DNA from: Agelaius tricolor
Lineage: Eukaryota; Chordata; Aves; Passeriformes; Icteridae
Direction of reading: 5' to 3'
Length of the DNA: 64,000 nucleotides
Assembly (NCBI GenBank): GCA_023055355.1
Contig: JALJCS010000002.1
Coordinates: forward strand, 78,945,001-79,009,000
Below, piece by piece: positions 43,501 to 56,590 of this stretch. The notes under the pieces are model-generated. The model saw nothing but the letters and a program-made list of their open reading frames with translations, did not search any database and was not told the DNA's origin. Every line of letters begins with the position of its first letter. Position 1 is the stretch's first letter. A program made the translations under genes and the position numbers.

Positions 43501-46500
43501 CCATCTCTAAATTCAGCTGCACTCACTCCAGAGTGCCAACCTCTTGTGTTGGGGCTGCCAAAATATACAATACATCTCAAACTCATAAAATTATTTCTGT
43601 CTCCATCTTCCCCACTGTAGAAGAGCAGCTCATGAGGTGACAATCTGAAATTCTCAAAAGACAAATCAGGTCCCAGGTGGAATACCACAGGTTTTGATTC
43701 TTGGTCTAATGATTTTCTCTTGTTTGCTACTGATGTTTCTTTTCCAGTTTTATATTCGCACTGTTTCCCATTCCTCAGACCTGTATGACAAACCAGTTCA
43801 GATGGCTGTCTACCAGAAGTGCAAATGTGAATTTTCATTTTTCTTTTCTTTAACCCACACTTCTGTTTGCTGATCCAAATAGAAGTCTTGCTCTGCATCA
43901 ACTAACCTAGAGAATGGCAAATACAGCAATGGCCAAACCACACTGCTTTGCCTCCAGATGATCTGAGGGCTAACAGAACATTTATCCTGCTGCCACAACT
44001 CACCGTGCAGTATCCTAATGCTGGCCTGACTTTTGCTGCCTTTGTAGGTGGTGGAGGGTAAAGGAAAGAAAATTAATTTGATCAAAATGTATTTAATCAG
44101 AACCACTTGAGGATGTTAAGAAAAAATCAGTAGCTGTAACACTATCATGACAGTTTCAACATAAGAGCAATTCAAGTTTTTTCACTTCTTAGGTGCAGTG
44201 CCTCCAAAATGTGCTGACTTCAGAGCACATTCTTTACTTCTTGGTGTCTCAAAGTCAGGAAAAATCCCCCAAACAAGTGCAAAGCTGCTGATTGCATTGG
44301 CTGCTCTATGCAATGAAGAGCACACTGAGTTTCTGTAGCTGTCCAGGCCAAGCCTGACCCTGACCTGCTGAAGCTGCTGGGCACGTGCTGCCCAGACTTG
44401 CATTCCACAGCCCATGGGAAAGGAGGACCTGCCTTCAAAATCCCAGCCTTGCATCAGGAAAGGGCAAGCAGATTGTGATGTGCACTGTGGGAATGGCTGC
44501 CAGGGAAATCTCTGACATCAATGGGACTTGAGGGAAGCCAAGGTTTCACCCGTGGGGGAAGGCCCTGGGTACACACAAGGCTCTGTCACAGCACTGACTC
44601 CTCCAGGCCATTTCTGGCCATCTTAATTTGGCCCTCTGGATTACAAAGACCCTCAAGAAAGGTTGGCTTTGGCTAGTGGAGATAAGGGCATTACAGTGTA
44701 GTCCACTGATTTCATTGTGGTCTTTTTAAGCTGCACAGGGCCATTATTTTCTACTGATCTTATGTCCCAAATAGCCACGTGGAGGGAAAGCTGACTGAGC
44801 ACTGTGTGGTGCTGGTCTGAGGGGTGAGAGCTGACCACTCTTTGGCAAGCTGAACCTGAACCTTTTCACATTCCTCTATGGCCACCATAATTAATAATTT
44901 ATAACTTGCTTTTTTTCAAAGCACACAGCAATATCATGGCTGCATGGAAAGCTCAGTGCATGCCCCACAGCTGACTGAAGTGGCTGCAAGCCCACTGTCC
45001 TTAGCTCTAAGGTAAAGAAGTTTCTTTTCTTGGGCCCCACAAAGAGTAGCTTAATCTGCAAGGTTTTCCTGGTTGGGATGCATTTATAGTCATAGAAGTG
45101 GAAAATAAACTCTTTTAAAAGAGAGAGTATTATTTCATACTGAGGTGCAAATTATAAAAAGCCTTTTATCCCTGCTAATATTTAGTGATGATAATTGTGG
45201 CTTGAGCTAGGGAAATGGTTCTTTCTTTTAAAGAGCTGTGGAAGAACAACTTTCTGCATATGCCAGCAGTTTACAGCTGATATATTTTTATTAGCATACT
45301 GGTGTAAGTGCATTTCCTCCCCACCCCAAAATTGTCTGTGACAAGAGATTTAAATCTGAACTCTCTTTCATTCACACAGAGGTTTTCAGAGGATCCAGGG
45401 CTTGCACTCCCACACAAATCCCATTTTTATCTGCCACTGCTCTGGAGAGAGGCTGAGATGAAAAGTGTGCTGTGAAGAGGAGATTCAGGACTGCCATTCC
45501 CTGGGTTTAAATTAATAATCATATCATCAGGATAATCATGATCCACACACCATCAACCATGTAAGTGGCTTTTGTACTCTCACTAGAAAATATTCTGTGC
45601 CTTCTTATATTTGTGGTTTTATATTCACATTTTCACTTGACCATGCCACTTAGCAAATGATCCATGAACCCAGCTGTCCCCAAAGCTGTGGCTTGAAGAA
45701 AAGGAGCAAGAGGGGGAGATCAGTGACAAAACTGTGTTTGCCTGCAGCTCTGGGGTGAGGCTGCTCTGGACTCCTGGTGTCCAGAGGGAGAGTGTGGGCA
45801 TTTTGGTTTCCACATCCTACAAGAGAGGCAGAGCTAAGGATGTGTACCCAGCCTCGTCCTGGCACAGAGCAGTCATGGCCAGGTTGAACACAAGGCTTCA
45901 CATGTGAGTTGGGGTCCTGAGAATCTGAGAGCAGGAACCCTTGCCACCTGAGCTGAGATGATGTCTGGGGTTAGGAAATAAAGGGTATGTGATGGTCTGC
46001 AGTAAAATAATTTTCAGGTTCTGTTTTGGGTGCATGCTCCTCTCAGCTCTCAGTGAGGCATTGGAAGAGCAAGAGCATATCCTGAGCCTAGGAGATGGAT
46101 CTTTGCCTAAATCTAATCCAGAGTCAGATCACAACACTGCACCCTTGGCCCTGCTTCAGACACCTGGCTTTGGTGAGTATGGTTCTCAAGTGAGAAAATG
46201 AAAGAACTGTGGAAGAAATGTCAGCATTCCTTGGGGAATACATGCCTAATTGTATATAAGAAGTTGGTGTTATCTGAATTTCAACTGTCCTTGATGGAAT
46301 TCCCTTTGTTAGGTTAAGGAGTGAATACAGGTATTTCCCAGTTCCCTTTACCTGATTCAGGTGCCTTGTGCGTTATATAAAAGATCAGGAGTGCTGTGTC
46401 CCAGGTCAGTTAAATACTGCTCTGGTTCTAGTCATATTCTTCCATATTCTATCAGCAGGAAAATGTATCCCAGAAGAGAACAAACAGAAACATGACAGAA

Positions 46501-48680
46501 AAAGCTTACTTACTGTCTGGTATGCACCTTCCTTATCTCTCTTTTTTTTTTTTTCCAGAAGAATGATACGCTATGGAGTGACACCCCTTTGAACATGTTT
46601 TCCCATCACTGCTCTACCAGCTCTAAAAACTGCTTTTGTTTGGATATTGTTATTATCTGCTAGACACTGATAGGAATGTGGAGTCACTCACTGAGAAAGG
46701 GAAACATGCTTCTCATCCACAAGGAATGCAGCTTCAGCCATGCAGTTTACAGCTCAGTTGTATTTGAAGTTGAGCCGTGGGATCTTGTGGCAGTAAAAAT
46801 CATTGTGATTTATAGGAAAATATCACACTGGCTGTCTCCTCTATAAAATCTTTTTACTACTCTTGTTGAATATAAATCAGAATTATTTGTCCAACAATAT
46901 CATAGTTTTGGCAAAATGTGAAGACAAAAAACAATTGTATTTGAATTGTCTTGGCTTTATTCTACAGAGAGATATAACTGGAATTTATTGCCTTGCCAAG
47001 ATCAATATCCTTGTCCTTAAAAATAGGTGTGTGTAACTGTATGTCTAAATTGATATCCAAACTAATTTAAGGATGTTCACCATGAAGTTTACCATCAAAT
47101 TGCAATCACAGTAGATGTAACTGCATGAAATGAAGGTGACAGAATTTCAAAATCTGACCATATTTGTAGCACTAGACTTCAAAGCCTTTGGGGTATTCTT
47201 TCTCTTTTTCAGGGTGAAATCTGATGTGTCACAGCATATTTGACTTTTATCAAACTTTACCCAGGAATTTTAGCAGGAGATCAGCTTCCCTTCCCATACT
47301 CTATATTAGTTCAATATCTAAGGAAAAGTACTTGTGTTGCAAGAAGTAAATGATCAATTGTTTGTCAGTCCAGTTTTTGCTGCTGCAGTGAAGCCAGTAG
47401 GGAATGGAGAAGAGTTAAAGGAAGGTGAAGGGGGCCAGGAGACAATAAGAGAGGTGATGGGAATTTAAGGCTAGACCTGAGCCACCCCTCTCAAACCTGT
47501 GCTAGCCAGGGCTTGCTGGCCAGCAGCATTTTAGCCACGTGTGGTTCATGGGTGTGAAACCATTGTGGTTTCCTGAATCAGGCTGAGAACAGACTCAGCT
47601 ACAGGGACTGCAGGGACAGTCTCTCCAGTTTGCCCTGAGACCCAAGAAAAGGCCCAGCTCTGGCTCATTCCTGAGCAGAGCAGAAAGATTCATGGAGGCC
47701 CAGGGACACCTCTCACTGTGAGATGTTTGTGGAGCCCTCTGGGGATGGTGGATGTTGGCCAAATGAAGATAGTGGAAAAAAGGGTTAACTTCCCTTGCAC
47801 CATACAGGAGACTGGGTCAGACAGAGGTTGTAACCCTCCTTTCTGGCCTTTATGAATTTATGAGTTCACAAATCCTTCCCTGTACTAGAAAGATCTCTAC
47901 TGCTGGTAGAGGAGCATCTGTGCATGTCTTGTGTTCAAAATTAGCTGTGGAGCAGCTGGAACAGGCAGCACTCTCCTGGCCCATAAGATATTGAGCACAC
48001 TCAGTTCAGAGTGGTGCCCTGGCCAGAGGCACCAGCCAGAGATGCACAAACCACAGGAGAGCTTGGGCATGAGTGACGGGCAGGAGAGACTCATCTGTCC
48101 TACACAGCCAATTCCTTTTTTCTTAGAACTCCACATCTCAAATAATATTGAGCAGTATTGAACAGGGGTATAGAGGGCAAAATAATCCACTCCATGCTTC
48201 TGTATCAATGTCAAAAAATTTCTAAAAAGTGAGATATAAGGAGTAGCCCAAGGCTGGGTAGAACTCATTCTAAGGCTTTGTTCTTTGGTGGCAAATGTGT
48301 CATTGAGGCCAAACTACCTGAAATAGTGATCCACAAGTAGTTCACAAATGGAGAAAAAATATTTCTATGCCAAGTAATGAATAAAAATGGACTGCAGGAT
48401 GGTTTGATCAGAAATGGGTACTGACTGTATAAGCCAGAGCTGCTATGGACTTCAGAAGCAGCATATAATATATTTAATGTTCAGAAATGTGAATATATAT
48501 TGGTAAGAAACCCTGATATACTTTTGTTCCTTTCTATTTTCTGTGTATGAAAAATGCAGTTATATCCCTGTGAAGAGTCACTGTGGCATTCCTGAAGTAT
48601 ACTGGTCCACTTTGACCACTCAGCTGAGTATTCAGGATTAGGTGATACAGATTTCTGACTTCTGAATTAGAGGTATATTT

Positions 48681-48741
48681 TGTAATAATATTATATATAA
48701 TTGTATTATATTATTGTATTATATGTAATATGTATTGTATT
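48681..48741. repeat. AT-rich TATTATATT low-complexity tract
   Basis: Imperfect repeats of TATTATA and TGTATTATAT with almost no G or C. Confidence 0.8.
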
Positions 48742-49570
48742 TCTGCCTCAGTCTTCCCATTTCTGCAGTGGAGGTAAAGCTATCTACTTTCTTCAAGGAA
48801 GCCCTGGTAGGATAAAAATATTTATTTAGGATTTTAGAAATGGAAACTATAAGACAGGTACAAATTGAATTTATTATAAATGTGTATTTCTTGCCTTACA
48901 TGCACAGTGAAAGGTGTTTCCCTTTGCCTCTATTATGAGAAGATTGCAACAGCCCAGAACATTCAGGAAAGCAATCACAGATGTTGACTACACCCACATA
49001 TTTCTGAAACTTTTGGTGATAAGCACACAGTCTGCATACTACAGGAATAAGCATGTACTGGTTCACATAGAAAATGAAGATGATACAGCAATTTAAATCA
49101 AGTGCTGATGAATTATGTCTATCCCCCCCTCTAGCTATTTTCTGCAATATAAAAAAAAAAAATCAGTATTTTTACTTCTTCCTACACAAAACAATGGGCT
49201 TTCATTCCTCTTTCTTCTATTATGCCAATGAGTCAAAGACGTCAATGTGATATCTTTCAAAGTCACTTCAGTAGGATCAGATATCAAAAATCAAAGTGAG
49301 AAAGACACTGGAATAAAACTCATATTGAAATTTGAATGATACAGAGACGTTTAAGTGTTAAAACTGTTAAAAACCTGGAGGTTTATAGCTAGCTACTGTA
49401 TTTTTTCTGTGTACACAGTTAGCCAATACTTCTGGCAGAAGGGGAAGCAGGAATATGGAAAACTATTATAAAATGGAGAAATATAGAGGCTTGAGCAATC
49501 TTTAAACTCTATTCAGGTTTTCAGTGTCTCATTTATCCAGACTAAACAAAAGCAGTGTAAATAGATATCA

Positions 49571-49634
49571 ATGTAAATATGTGTACATATGTAAATGTGT
49601 ACATATGTAAATATGTGTACATATACATATGTAA
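49571..49634. repeat. 16-18-bp AT-rich tandem repeat
   Basis: Units of ATGTAAATATGTGTACAT, ATGTAAATGTGTACAT and ATGTAAATATGTGTACAT, followed by a partial unit. Each contains the near-palindrome ATGTGTACAT. Confidence 0.85.
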
Positions 49635-52600
49635 GCATTTATAGCTCCTGGAAGCACAGGCTTGTTTCAAGACAGAATAGCTTAGGTATAATGTTAACAT
49701 AGGTATGAGAGGAACTGTTCCAAAATAACCTTCATCTGACCTTTTGGACCTAACTAGATGTTACCAAAAAATCAATTTGCAGCAGACATTGGGAAAGGGA
49801 GGAGCTCTAAGCTGTGTAATGTCTGTTAGTTCAAAATCCCAGAACACTCCCCAGAAATAAAGAAACAAGACTGGAAATGGTGCCTGTGCATTTGTTATTT
49901 TATCTGAATATGTACATTGCTTTTGCTAGTCAAAGTAGTAATTTTGCTAATTTCATTTGTTTCTGCTATCACATTCCTCTACAAAGTTAGACATTGCTTC
50001 TGCAAATGGGTCACTCTTGGGATCTCCATCCTCAGAAGGAAGAAAGAGGATTTCTGCATTGCACCAGCAACCACAAAGTAGAGCCAGTGCCTGGTTGTGC
50101 TACTTGGAGAAGTTTAAAACATAAGGACTGCAACTCTATGCCAAACACAGAATAAAAAATGCCCAGGGCAAAGACAGGAGCAAAGGGGGGGCTCAGACAG
50201 GGCTGTGACTAACTACAAGAACCTTGCACCTGGTTATCCACTGGTAGAATGAGTGCCAAGGAGTTTTCCTAAGAAAGATTTCCCCACTTATTCTCTTCTG
50301 TGGGTGACTTTTCTGTCTGCTGTCAGCCATGTGGTGTCACTGCAGGGGGAGATGCATAGAGGAAGAGTGCACCAAAGGCTGAAAGCAGAGCAAACAGCCA
50401 GGACTGTTCCACTTTACTAAACCAAATGACTTATCTTAGAAAGAAATCTGAAATACTCCTGAGGGCAATTAATGTGGCCTTAAGGCCTCTTCAGCACAAC
50501 AGAATAGATGTAACCAATGGGTCTGTGGCTACTCACAACCTTAAGTGCTTCATATTTAAGGAAATGGCAGCAGAAATAGTGAGAATGTAGACTGATAAGA
50601 TGGTGTCTGATATTTGTAGAGTTTTAACAGAATTTGGTTTACTAGCAGATGACACGAGGATCTTCCAGCTAACACTGAGTCAGATATGAAGACACAGATT
50701 GAATTTCTACCCCAAGTGCTAAGAAGGAAGAGAAACCATTGTAACCCCCTGGCTCTGTACAGGTTTAGAAATTGCTGATAAATATCAGTGAGCACCATAT
50801 ATTTTTTTGCTTGACCTTCTGGTGGGCCACATAATTGCATTGCTTTTAGCTGTCCTGGCATTCCTTACAGGCCTGGGTAGGGTAAACATAGGCTCTGCCA
50901 TTAAAAATAGCCCTATGAGAAAGAAAACAGCATTTTGGAATCTGAACTGAAAGAAAAATACATGGATTTTGCCATAAGTTGACATAATTTGTCTGTCTTA
51001 TTATTCTTCATAAATCAAGTTCCACAAATAGATTCACAACATGACTCTGCTGGTAGAGGGAGTCTGACGTGTAGCTGATAAGCATCCAATCTAGAGACCT
51101 GTGCTTTCAGTGCTTTCTTAATTACAGACTCAGTTTTTCAGGCCCCCAATTAGATGAGCTGCAGGGGGGAGGAGTTCTCCCAGGGCTGAGGTCACATCAG
51201 AGGGGAGAGCATGACTTCAATGACTTCAGCTGCACCTGCAGAAACCCCCATGCACAGCCACGCCTGTGCAGCTTTTCACTGCACATGGCATGGAGTTGCA
51301 AAACATATTACCTGCTGTCTTCAGAGGCCAGACACAAAAATGGGAGGCAGAGTCTGCAAAGATGAAGACAGAAAACTGCAAATCCAGGTACTGTCTTAAG
51401 GCAGGCTATGAGATGGCCCATAACTTCACTTTCCCTGAGGATACCAAACCAGGAGCCATTCCCTCAAGCTCCTATGGGTACACAGCAAGCTTATTCAGCT
51501 GTTGTGCTGGCCTTCCTTCATGGCCCAAACCCATGGAAACAGGATTGAGACCATACCTGCTGTCACAGACCTTTTATCATCAAAGCAGGAGCTGAGAGGA
51601 CTGAGAGGACTGGTGGTGCCTCCCCTGCTCTCTCATTCATTGGGTACTGCTGGAATCTGGAGACACAGTGCAGGCTGGTGTCTGTGTAATTTATGCTCCT
51701 TTATGTCCCTGCAGACTCACAAAAGGAGCAGTCATGATATAATCCCCTGTTAAAATGCCATCTTAGAGATATTTGTTGAGAGTTCTCATGTGCTGCTGTG
51801 TCACTTGATTTAATTCTACCACCAATTCAAATGGAGTGCTGGGCTGCTTTCCTGTCTCTGTTTGGATTTTAAATCCTCTCTGGATCCTGCTGAAATAATC
51901 TCTGCCAGAGACAACTTATTGCTAGGTATTACTGAAATGCTCCCAAGGAGCACATTTATTTCTTTCTTATTCTTGGCCTACACCAGGTCGCAAGAAATGG
52001 GAGGAATTTTAAAGAAAATTCACGTAAATGAATGCCAAAATACTCCTCCTTTTGCCCCAAAATCTCATCCTCCCCAGGTTTAGGGGGTGTAAACCAAGCC
52101 TGGCTTGCTTTACCTGTATCCATGGTCTGTTTTCCAGGAACAAAACATGAAGTGATGTGCATTGTGCAGGTAAGATCATCTCCCTGCTTGGGAACAGAAC
52201 TGGAGAGCTTTCAGATGATGTGGAAGGCTGATTGGACTCTCCAGTCTCCCAAACATCCTGGCTAAAAGCAGATGGTTGTTACTGGAAATTTGCTTGTTTA
52301 AGACATTGGCACTAGGCTTCTGCAGGGTTGAGGATTTATATAGATTTAGCTATAGATACAAAATGAGTCGTACACCTGCTGCATTTTTAAAGCCCTTCAC
52401 ATAACTGCTTCCATTTTCCTGTCTCCTCTGCAAGTTATTGGTCAGGGAATCTGTGCAATAGTTGAATTTAAGCACTTTTTTGTAGGCAGCTCTCCCAGTG
52501 GCTTTTAGCCAGCTCTGACCATTCAGCAGATCCTTCCTCTAGGGCAGGACCCCAGGGACAGCTGGCAATGGCTCCACCACAACTTATTTCCTCTTCCAGC

Positions 52601-54067
52601 CTCATCAAGCATCTGGCTTACAGTGTGGAGCTTGTGTACCTGGTGCTTAACCAGCAGCCAGGATAAAGTGTTAAATATTTGTGATATGTAGAGAATGAAT
52701 ATAAATGTAGGCAAGGATGGACTGTTAGCAAAGCTTCATTTAGACTAGTGGAAAGAAAAGGTAAGGGCAAGTGGAAGATTTTCCTAGAGCTGGTATCACA
52801 AAGCCAGCAAGTGTTTGACATAAATTAGTAATAAAGGACTCATTACAGATGCTGGAGACATTTTTAAAAAATGGATGTGATAGATTCCAGTGTTTCTATT
52901 TTTTTAGATTTAACTCCTGCAGGAATGCTTAGATTTTTATCTCCTTCAGTATTCTAGCAGGACATACTGTATGTGCAATGAACAGAGGTTTGTATTCCTT
53001 GCAAGGAGGTGTTCAATTAAAAAAAATGTTGTCAGGAAAATAGCTATGTGGTTTTATGAAAAACATGGTTTTCTTTACATGTAGGAAACCAGATTCATTA
53101 GAAGCAGTTGACATGACCTATTTTTCCCACCATATTTTTCAGTTCTTGAGACTCCAGGTTTTGACTATCAAAGGGCAGGAAAATGTGCCAAACTTCCACT
53201 GTTAAGGACACCAGCTGGTAAAGTCCCCCTGCCTGGAGCAGCTGAGAGGTTCCAGTCCAAGGGTCTGATCCTTGCACAGGGAGTTGCTGCCCCTTCCAGA
53301 ACTCCTTGGAAAGCAGTGGAAACTCTGTGATTGTAAAGGTTTGTCATCACTTCTGATTTTAGACTTGCATTTCAGATAATCTAAACCTGTGCCAGGCTTT
53401 TGTTCAGGAAATTAGCATTCTCTCCAAAGAAACCAAAACCAGTTTTATACCTATACATGCATAGGTGTAGGTACACCCTATTCATACACCCTATTCAAAA
53501 TGGCAGGGGAAAAGGAGTAGCTAACTATTTTAAAGAAAAGTAACCATAAAAATGTCATAGTCTTGATTTTTCTGTGGTGTTCCTGTTCTTCCCTAGTAAA
53601 TAAAGTAAGCCTTAATGCATATACAATAGATTTTACTAGAATGCAAGTGTGCTTGGAAAAGTAGAAACCATTTCCTGAAGGAAACTTGAACTTCCTGTGA
53701 AATGGAAACAATATGAGAGCAAAATATTAAGATCATTCTTTTATTATATTCATTGGCCTTAAACTACTTATTTATGGACAGTCAGAAAAGATGGGAGAGG
53801 TGTTAGACATATCCCAGCCACAGTATGTATATTTCCATTATTGATGCTAAACCCCAAGCTATTTTAAAGAGGATTGGTGCCTTCAGCTCACCTTCTGCTT
53901 TTAATAAAAATACCATTTTCATAGAAAAACTAATAATGGCTTCCTGTCCTTCCTCCAGATTTGGATTTTGCTTTAGACTTTGGTATTAGAGTAGGCACAA
54001 GGTACAAGGTAAGGCAGCCTAATGATTGCTTTTATGCCTAGCCAGGGCAATAAAATCATGCTCCTTT

Positions 54068-54102
54068 TATATATGTATGTGTATATATACACACACACAC
54101 AT
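54068..54102. repeat. (TA)n/(CA)n compound microsatellite
   Basis: TATATATGTATGTGTATATA is followed by a short CA run (ACACACACACACA). Confidence 0.85.
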
Positions 54103-56023
54103 AGAAAGTACCATATCCTCTTTAAAGGTTAGGAGAACATTCTGTGAGTTATTGATGTGGTGGAGATACACTACATTCACTGTGTATGTTCTCCAGGCCT
54201 ATGAAAGTCATGGAAAGTTCCAGGCCTATGGAAAGACTGTGGTGTTCCTTGGGGGAAATTGGATCAGGCTCCATATGATTAAAGAAATGGATTAAACATT
54301 TCTGTTGCCCTAACTCACTGGATGTCAGCAATATAGAGAATGTCATTGAGTGATTTTCTTTGGTAAATTTCACTTCTTCATTGGACATCTAACACAAACC
54401 TTCTGAGTGTTGCAGTAACTGCAAGAGATTAAATGCCTGTATCTGAAAAAAAATCATCTGACCAAAATTCAGGAGAAAGAAGTATTATCATCAGTGACAC
54501 AATCTGAACTTGACCAGAAAAAGGGAGGGAAATTCCTCAATGGTATAGATTTGGAAAAACTAAGAGAAATACCTTTTGAGAACTACCCCTTGAAAAATAC
54601 TCAAAGGAGTATTTGAAGTTGAAAAGAAGTTGAAAATAAGGTGAGTTGCAAACACTCTATGGGAGACAGCAGCACCCACCCAGGGGGGGGTGATTTCCAT
54701 TACCATCTACACCCAAAGGTGCATCCAACAGTCCCTGGACCCTGCAGAGAGGAACTCACTGTGATGCATTTTCAGGGCAGTAGAAATATAATTGGTGTAT
54801 TGGAGACAGGCAGCCTCTGGGACAGTCACTGGGACACTGAAAATAGTGGGAAGAGGAGGAGGAGGTGAGGGCTTTTGAGCCCAGAGCTTGCTGGAGGGCA
54901 AATTTTGATGGGGGATAGTTTGCTGCTGTTCTTTATTTCAGTTGTGAGTTTAGTGAAAGGAAGTTTTTTAAAAACCCTATTGCAAATAAATACAATTTTT
55001 TTTTTTTCTGAGTGCATACTTAAACCTTATTAACTGTTTCTCATTCTAAGGGAAATGACCCTTGGTGGGTTCAAATATTGGCTAAGCACTCAGATCTCAA
55101 AAAAAAAAAAGTGTAAACTGCTTAGGAACATGAATAGGATGGAGGATGAAACCTTACTGAAAAATAAACTGCAAATTATAGCCTCTTGTCATTAACCTAT
55201 TTTCCTGGATGATTTTCTTCATAGGATCCAATAAAGGCATTAGCAAATGCCAAGGACTTCATCTGAGGCTATTGCACACTGTGTCCTGCTGTCACTTGTC
55301 TCAGAAGCCACTTGGTGTGGCTTCTCTGCCACATTATCCATGTACAACACATCTGGCACCTTTCTCACCATCCCTCTAGAACATTGCTCTTGACTAAATA
55401 GCAAATCCTGGCCCTGTTGCAGTTCCAGGTCAGACTCAGCCAGGACTGGGACACCCACGTGTGCTGTGATGATGCATTGGGAGAGTCACTGCTCCTCTGC
55501 AGAATGGGCTCAGTTTGTGTGAAGCTGCTCTGCTGTGGGAGCATATGGCCTCTGTAAGTCCTAAGTCCTGTCAGCCAGGCTAAGGAGCCATGAAATACAA
55601 AGTGATTTCAGCAAAAGCCAAATGGGGATGGAATAACACTGGAACTGGGAGTTGCTTTTGTTCTGACTTGTGTGCAGAGCTGTTGGTGTAAGCCCCAGCA
55701 TGAGCACTTGGCAAGGAAATTGTACAAAAATTACTTGCCAGAGGCTTGCAGTTTATGCCTGTATACATTTCTGTGGTGAAATTTCACACCTGCTGGCCAA
55801 GCCAACCTGTACTTGGCATTTCATGGGAAGAGTACTCACAAAGGCGTGCCTGGAGCCTTCCTGAGACGCCACTGCTGGAGCCTTTTCCACTCCCATCCCA
55901 GTTCTGCTTTTCATTCTGGGACACTCAGTGCCTTGGAGCATCCCAGAGGCAAATTCATAATCAAAAGTGTCTTTTTGGTATTCCACAGCAATGTGGTTTT
56001 GAATGGGTTTCCATCATAGCAAA

Positions 56024-56590
56024 TGTTGTGGTTTAACCCCAGGCAGCAGCCAAGCCCCAGGCAGCTGCTCACTCACCTCCACCACCAGGACTGGTGGAGC
56101 ATTGGAAGAGTAAAAGCCAGAACATTTGTGGGTTCACATAAGTAAAACATAATAGGGAGAGCAAAAACCTTGGACAAGCAAAGCAAAACAGGAACTAATT
56201 CACTCCTTCCCATGGGCAGGGAGGTGTTCAGCCATCCCCAGGGAAGCAGGGCTCCATCCCACAGAACAGTGACTGGAGAAGACAAATGGCATCACTCTGA
56301 AAATCCCCCCTTCCTTCTTCTTGCCCAGCTTTATGTGCTAAGCATAATGCCATAAATTGTGGAATAGCCCTTGGCTCAGCTGGGATCAGCTGTCCTGGCT
56401 GTGTCCCCTCCCAGCTCCTGGTGCACCCCCAGGCTCCTCTCTGGTGGAGGGAGGAGCACAAAAGGCCCTGGGCCTCTCTCTCAGCAACAACAAAACCATC
56501 TCTGCATTATCAACCCAGTGTTCTGCACAAACCCTAAACACAGCAGCCACTGTGAGGAAAACTAACTCCACCCCAGCCAAAACCAGCACA
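56024..56590 (+). mobile_element. Solo LTR of an avian ERV-L-type endogenous retrovirus
   Basis: It starts TGTTGTGGTTTAACCCCAGG and ends CCAGCCAAAACCAGCACA, with internal GGATCAGCTGTCCTGGCTG, TGTCCCCTCCCAGCTCCTGG and TGCACCCCCAGGC. This is the common songbird ERV-L-type LTR pattern. It runs TG to CA over about 565 bp. No internal retroviral sequence is present, so it is a solo LTR left by recombination. No clear 5-bp target duplication was seen. Open frames across it (56,073-56,593) are LTR-derived. Confidence 0.88.

Larger units (their letters stand above)
43501..56023. other. Intergenic, no gene found
   Basis: Contains only the low-complexity tracts listed separately. The open frame at 43,482-43,901 and others of similar size show no recognisable domain. 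Confidence 0.75.
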
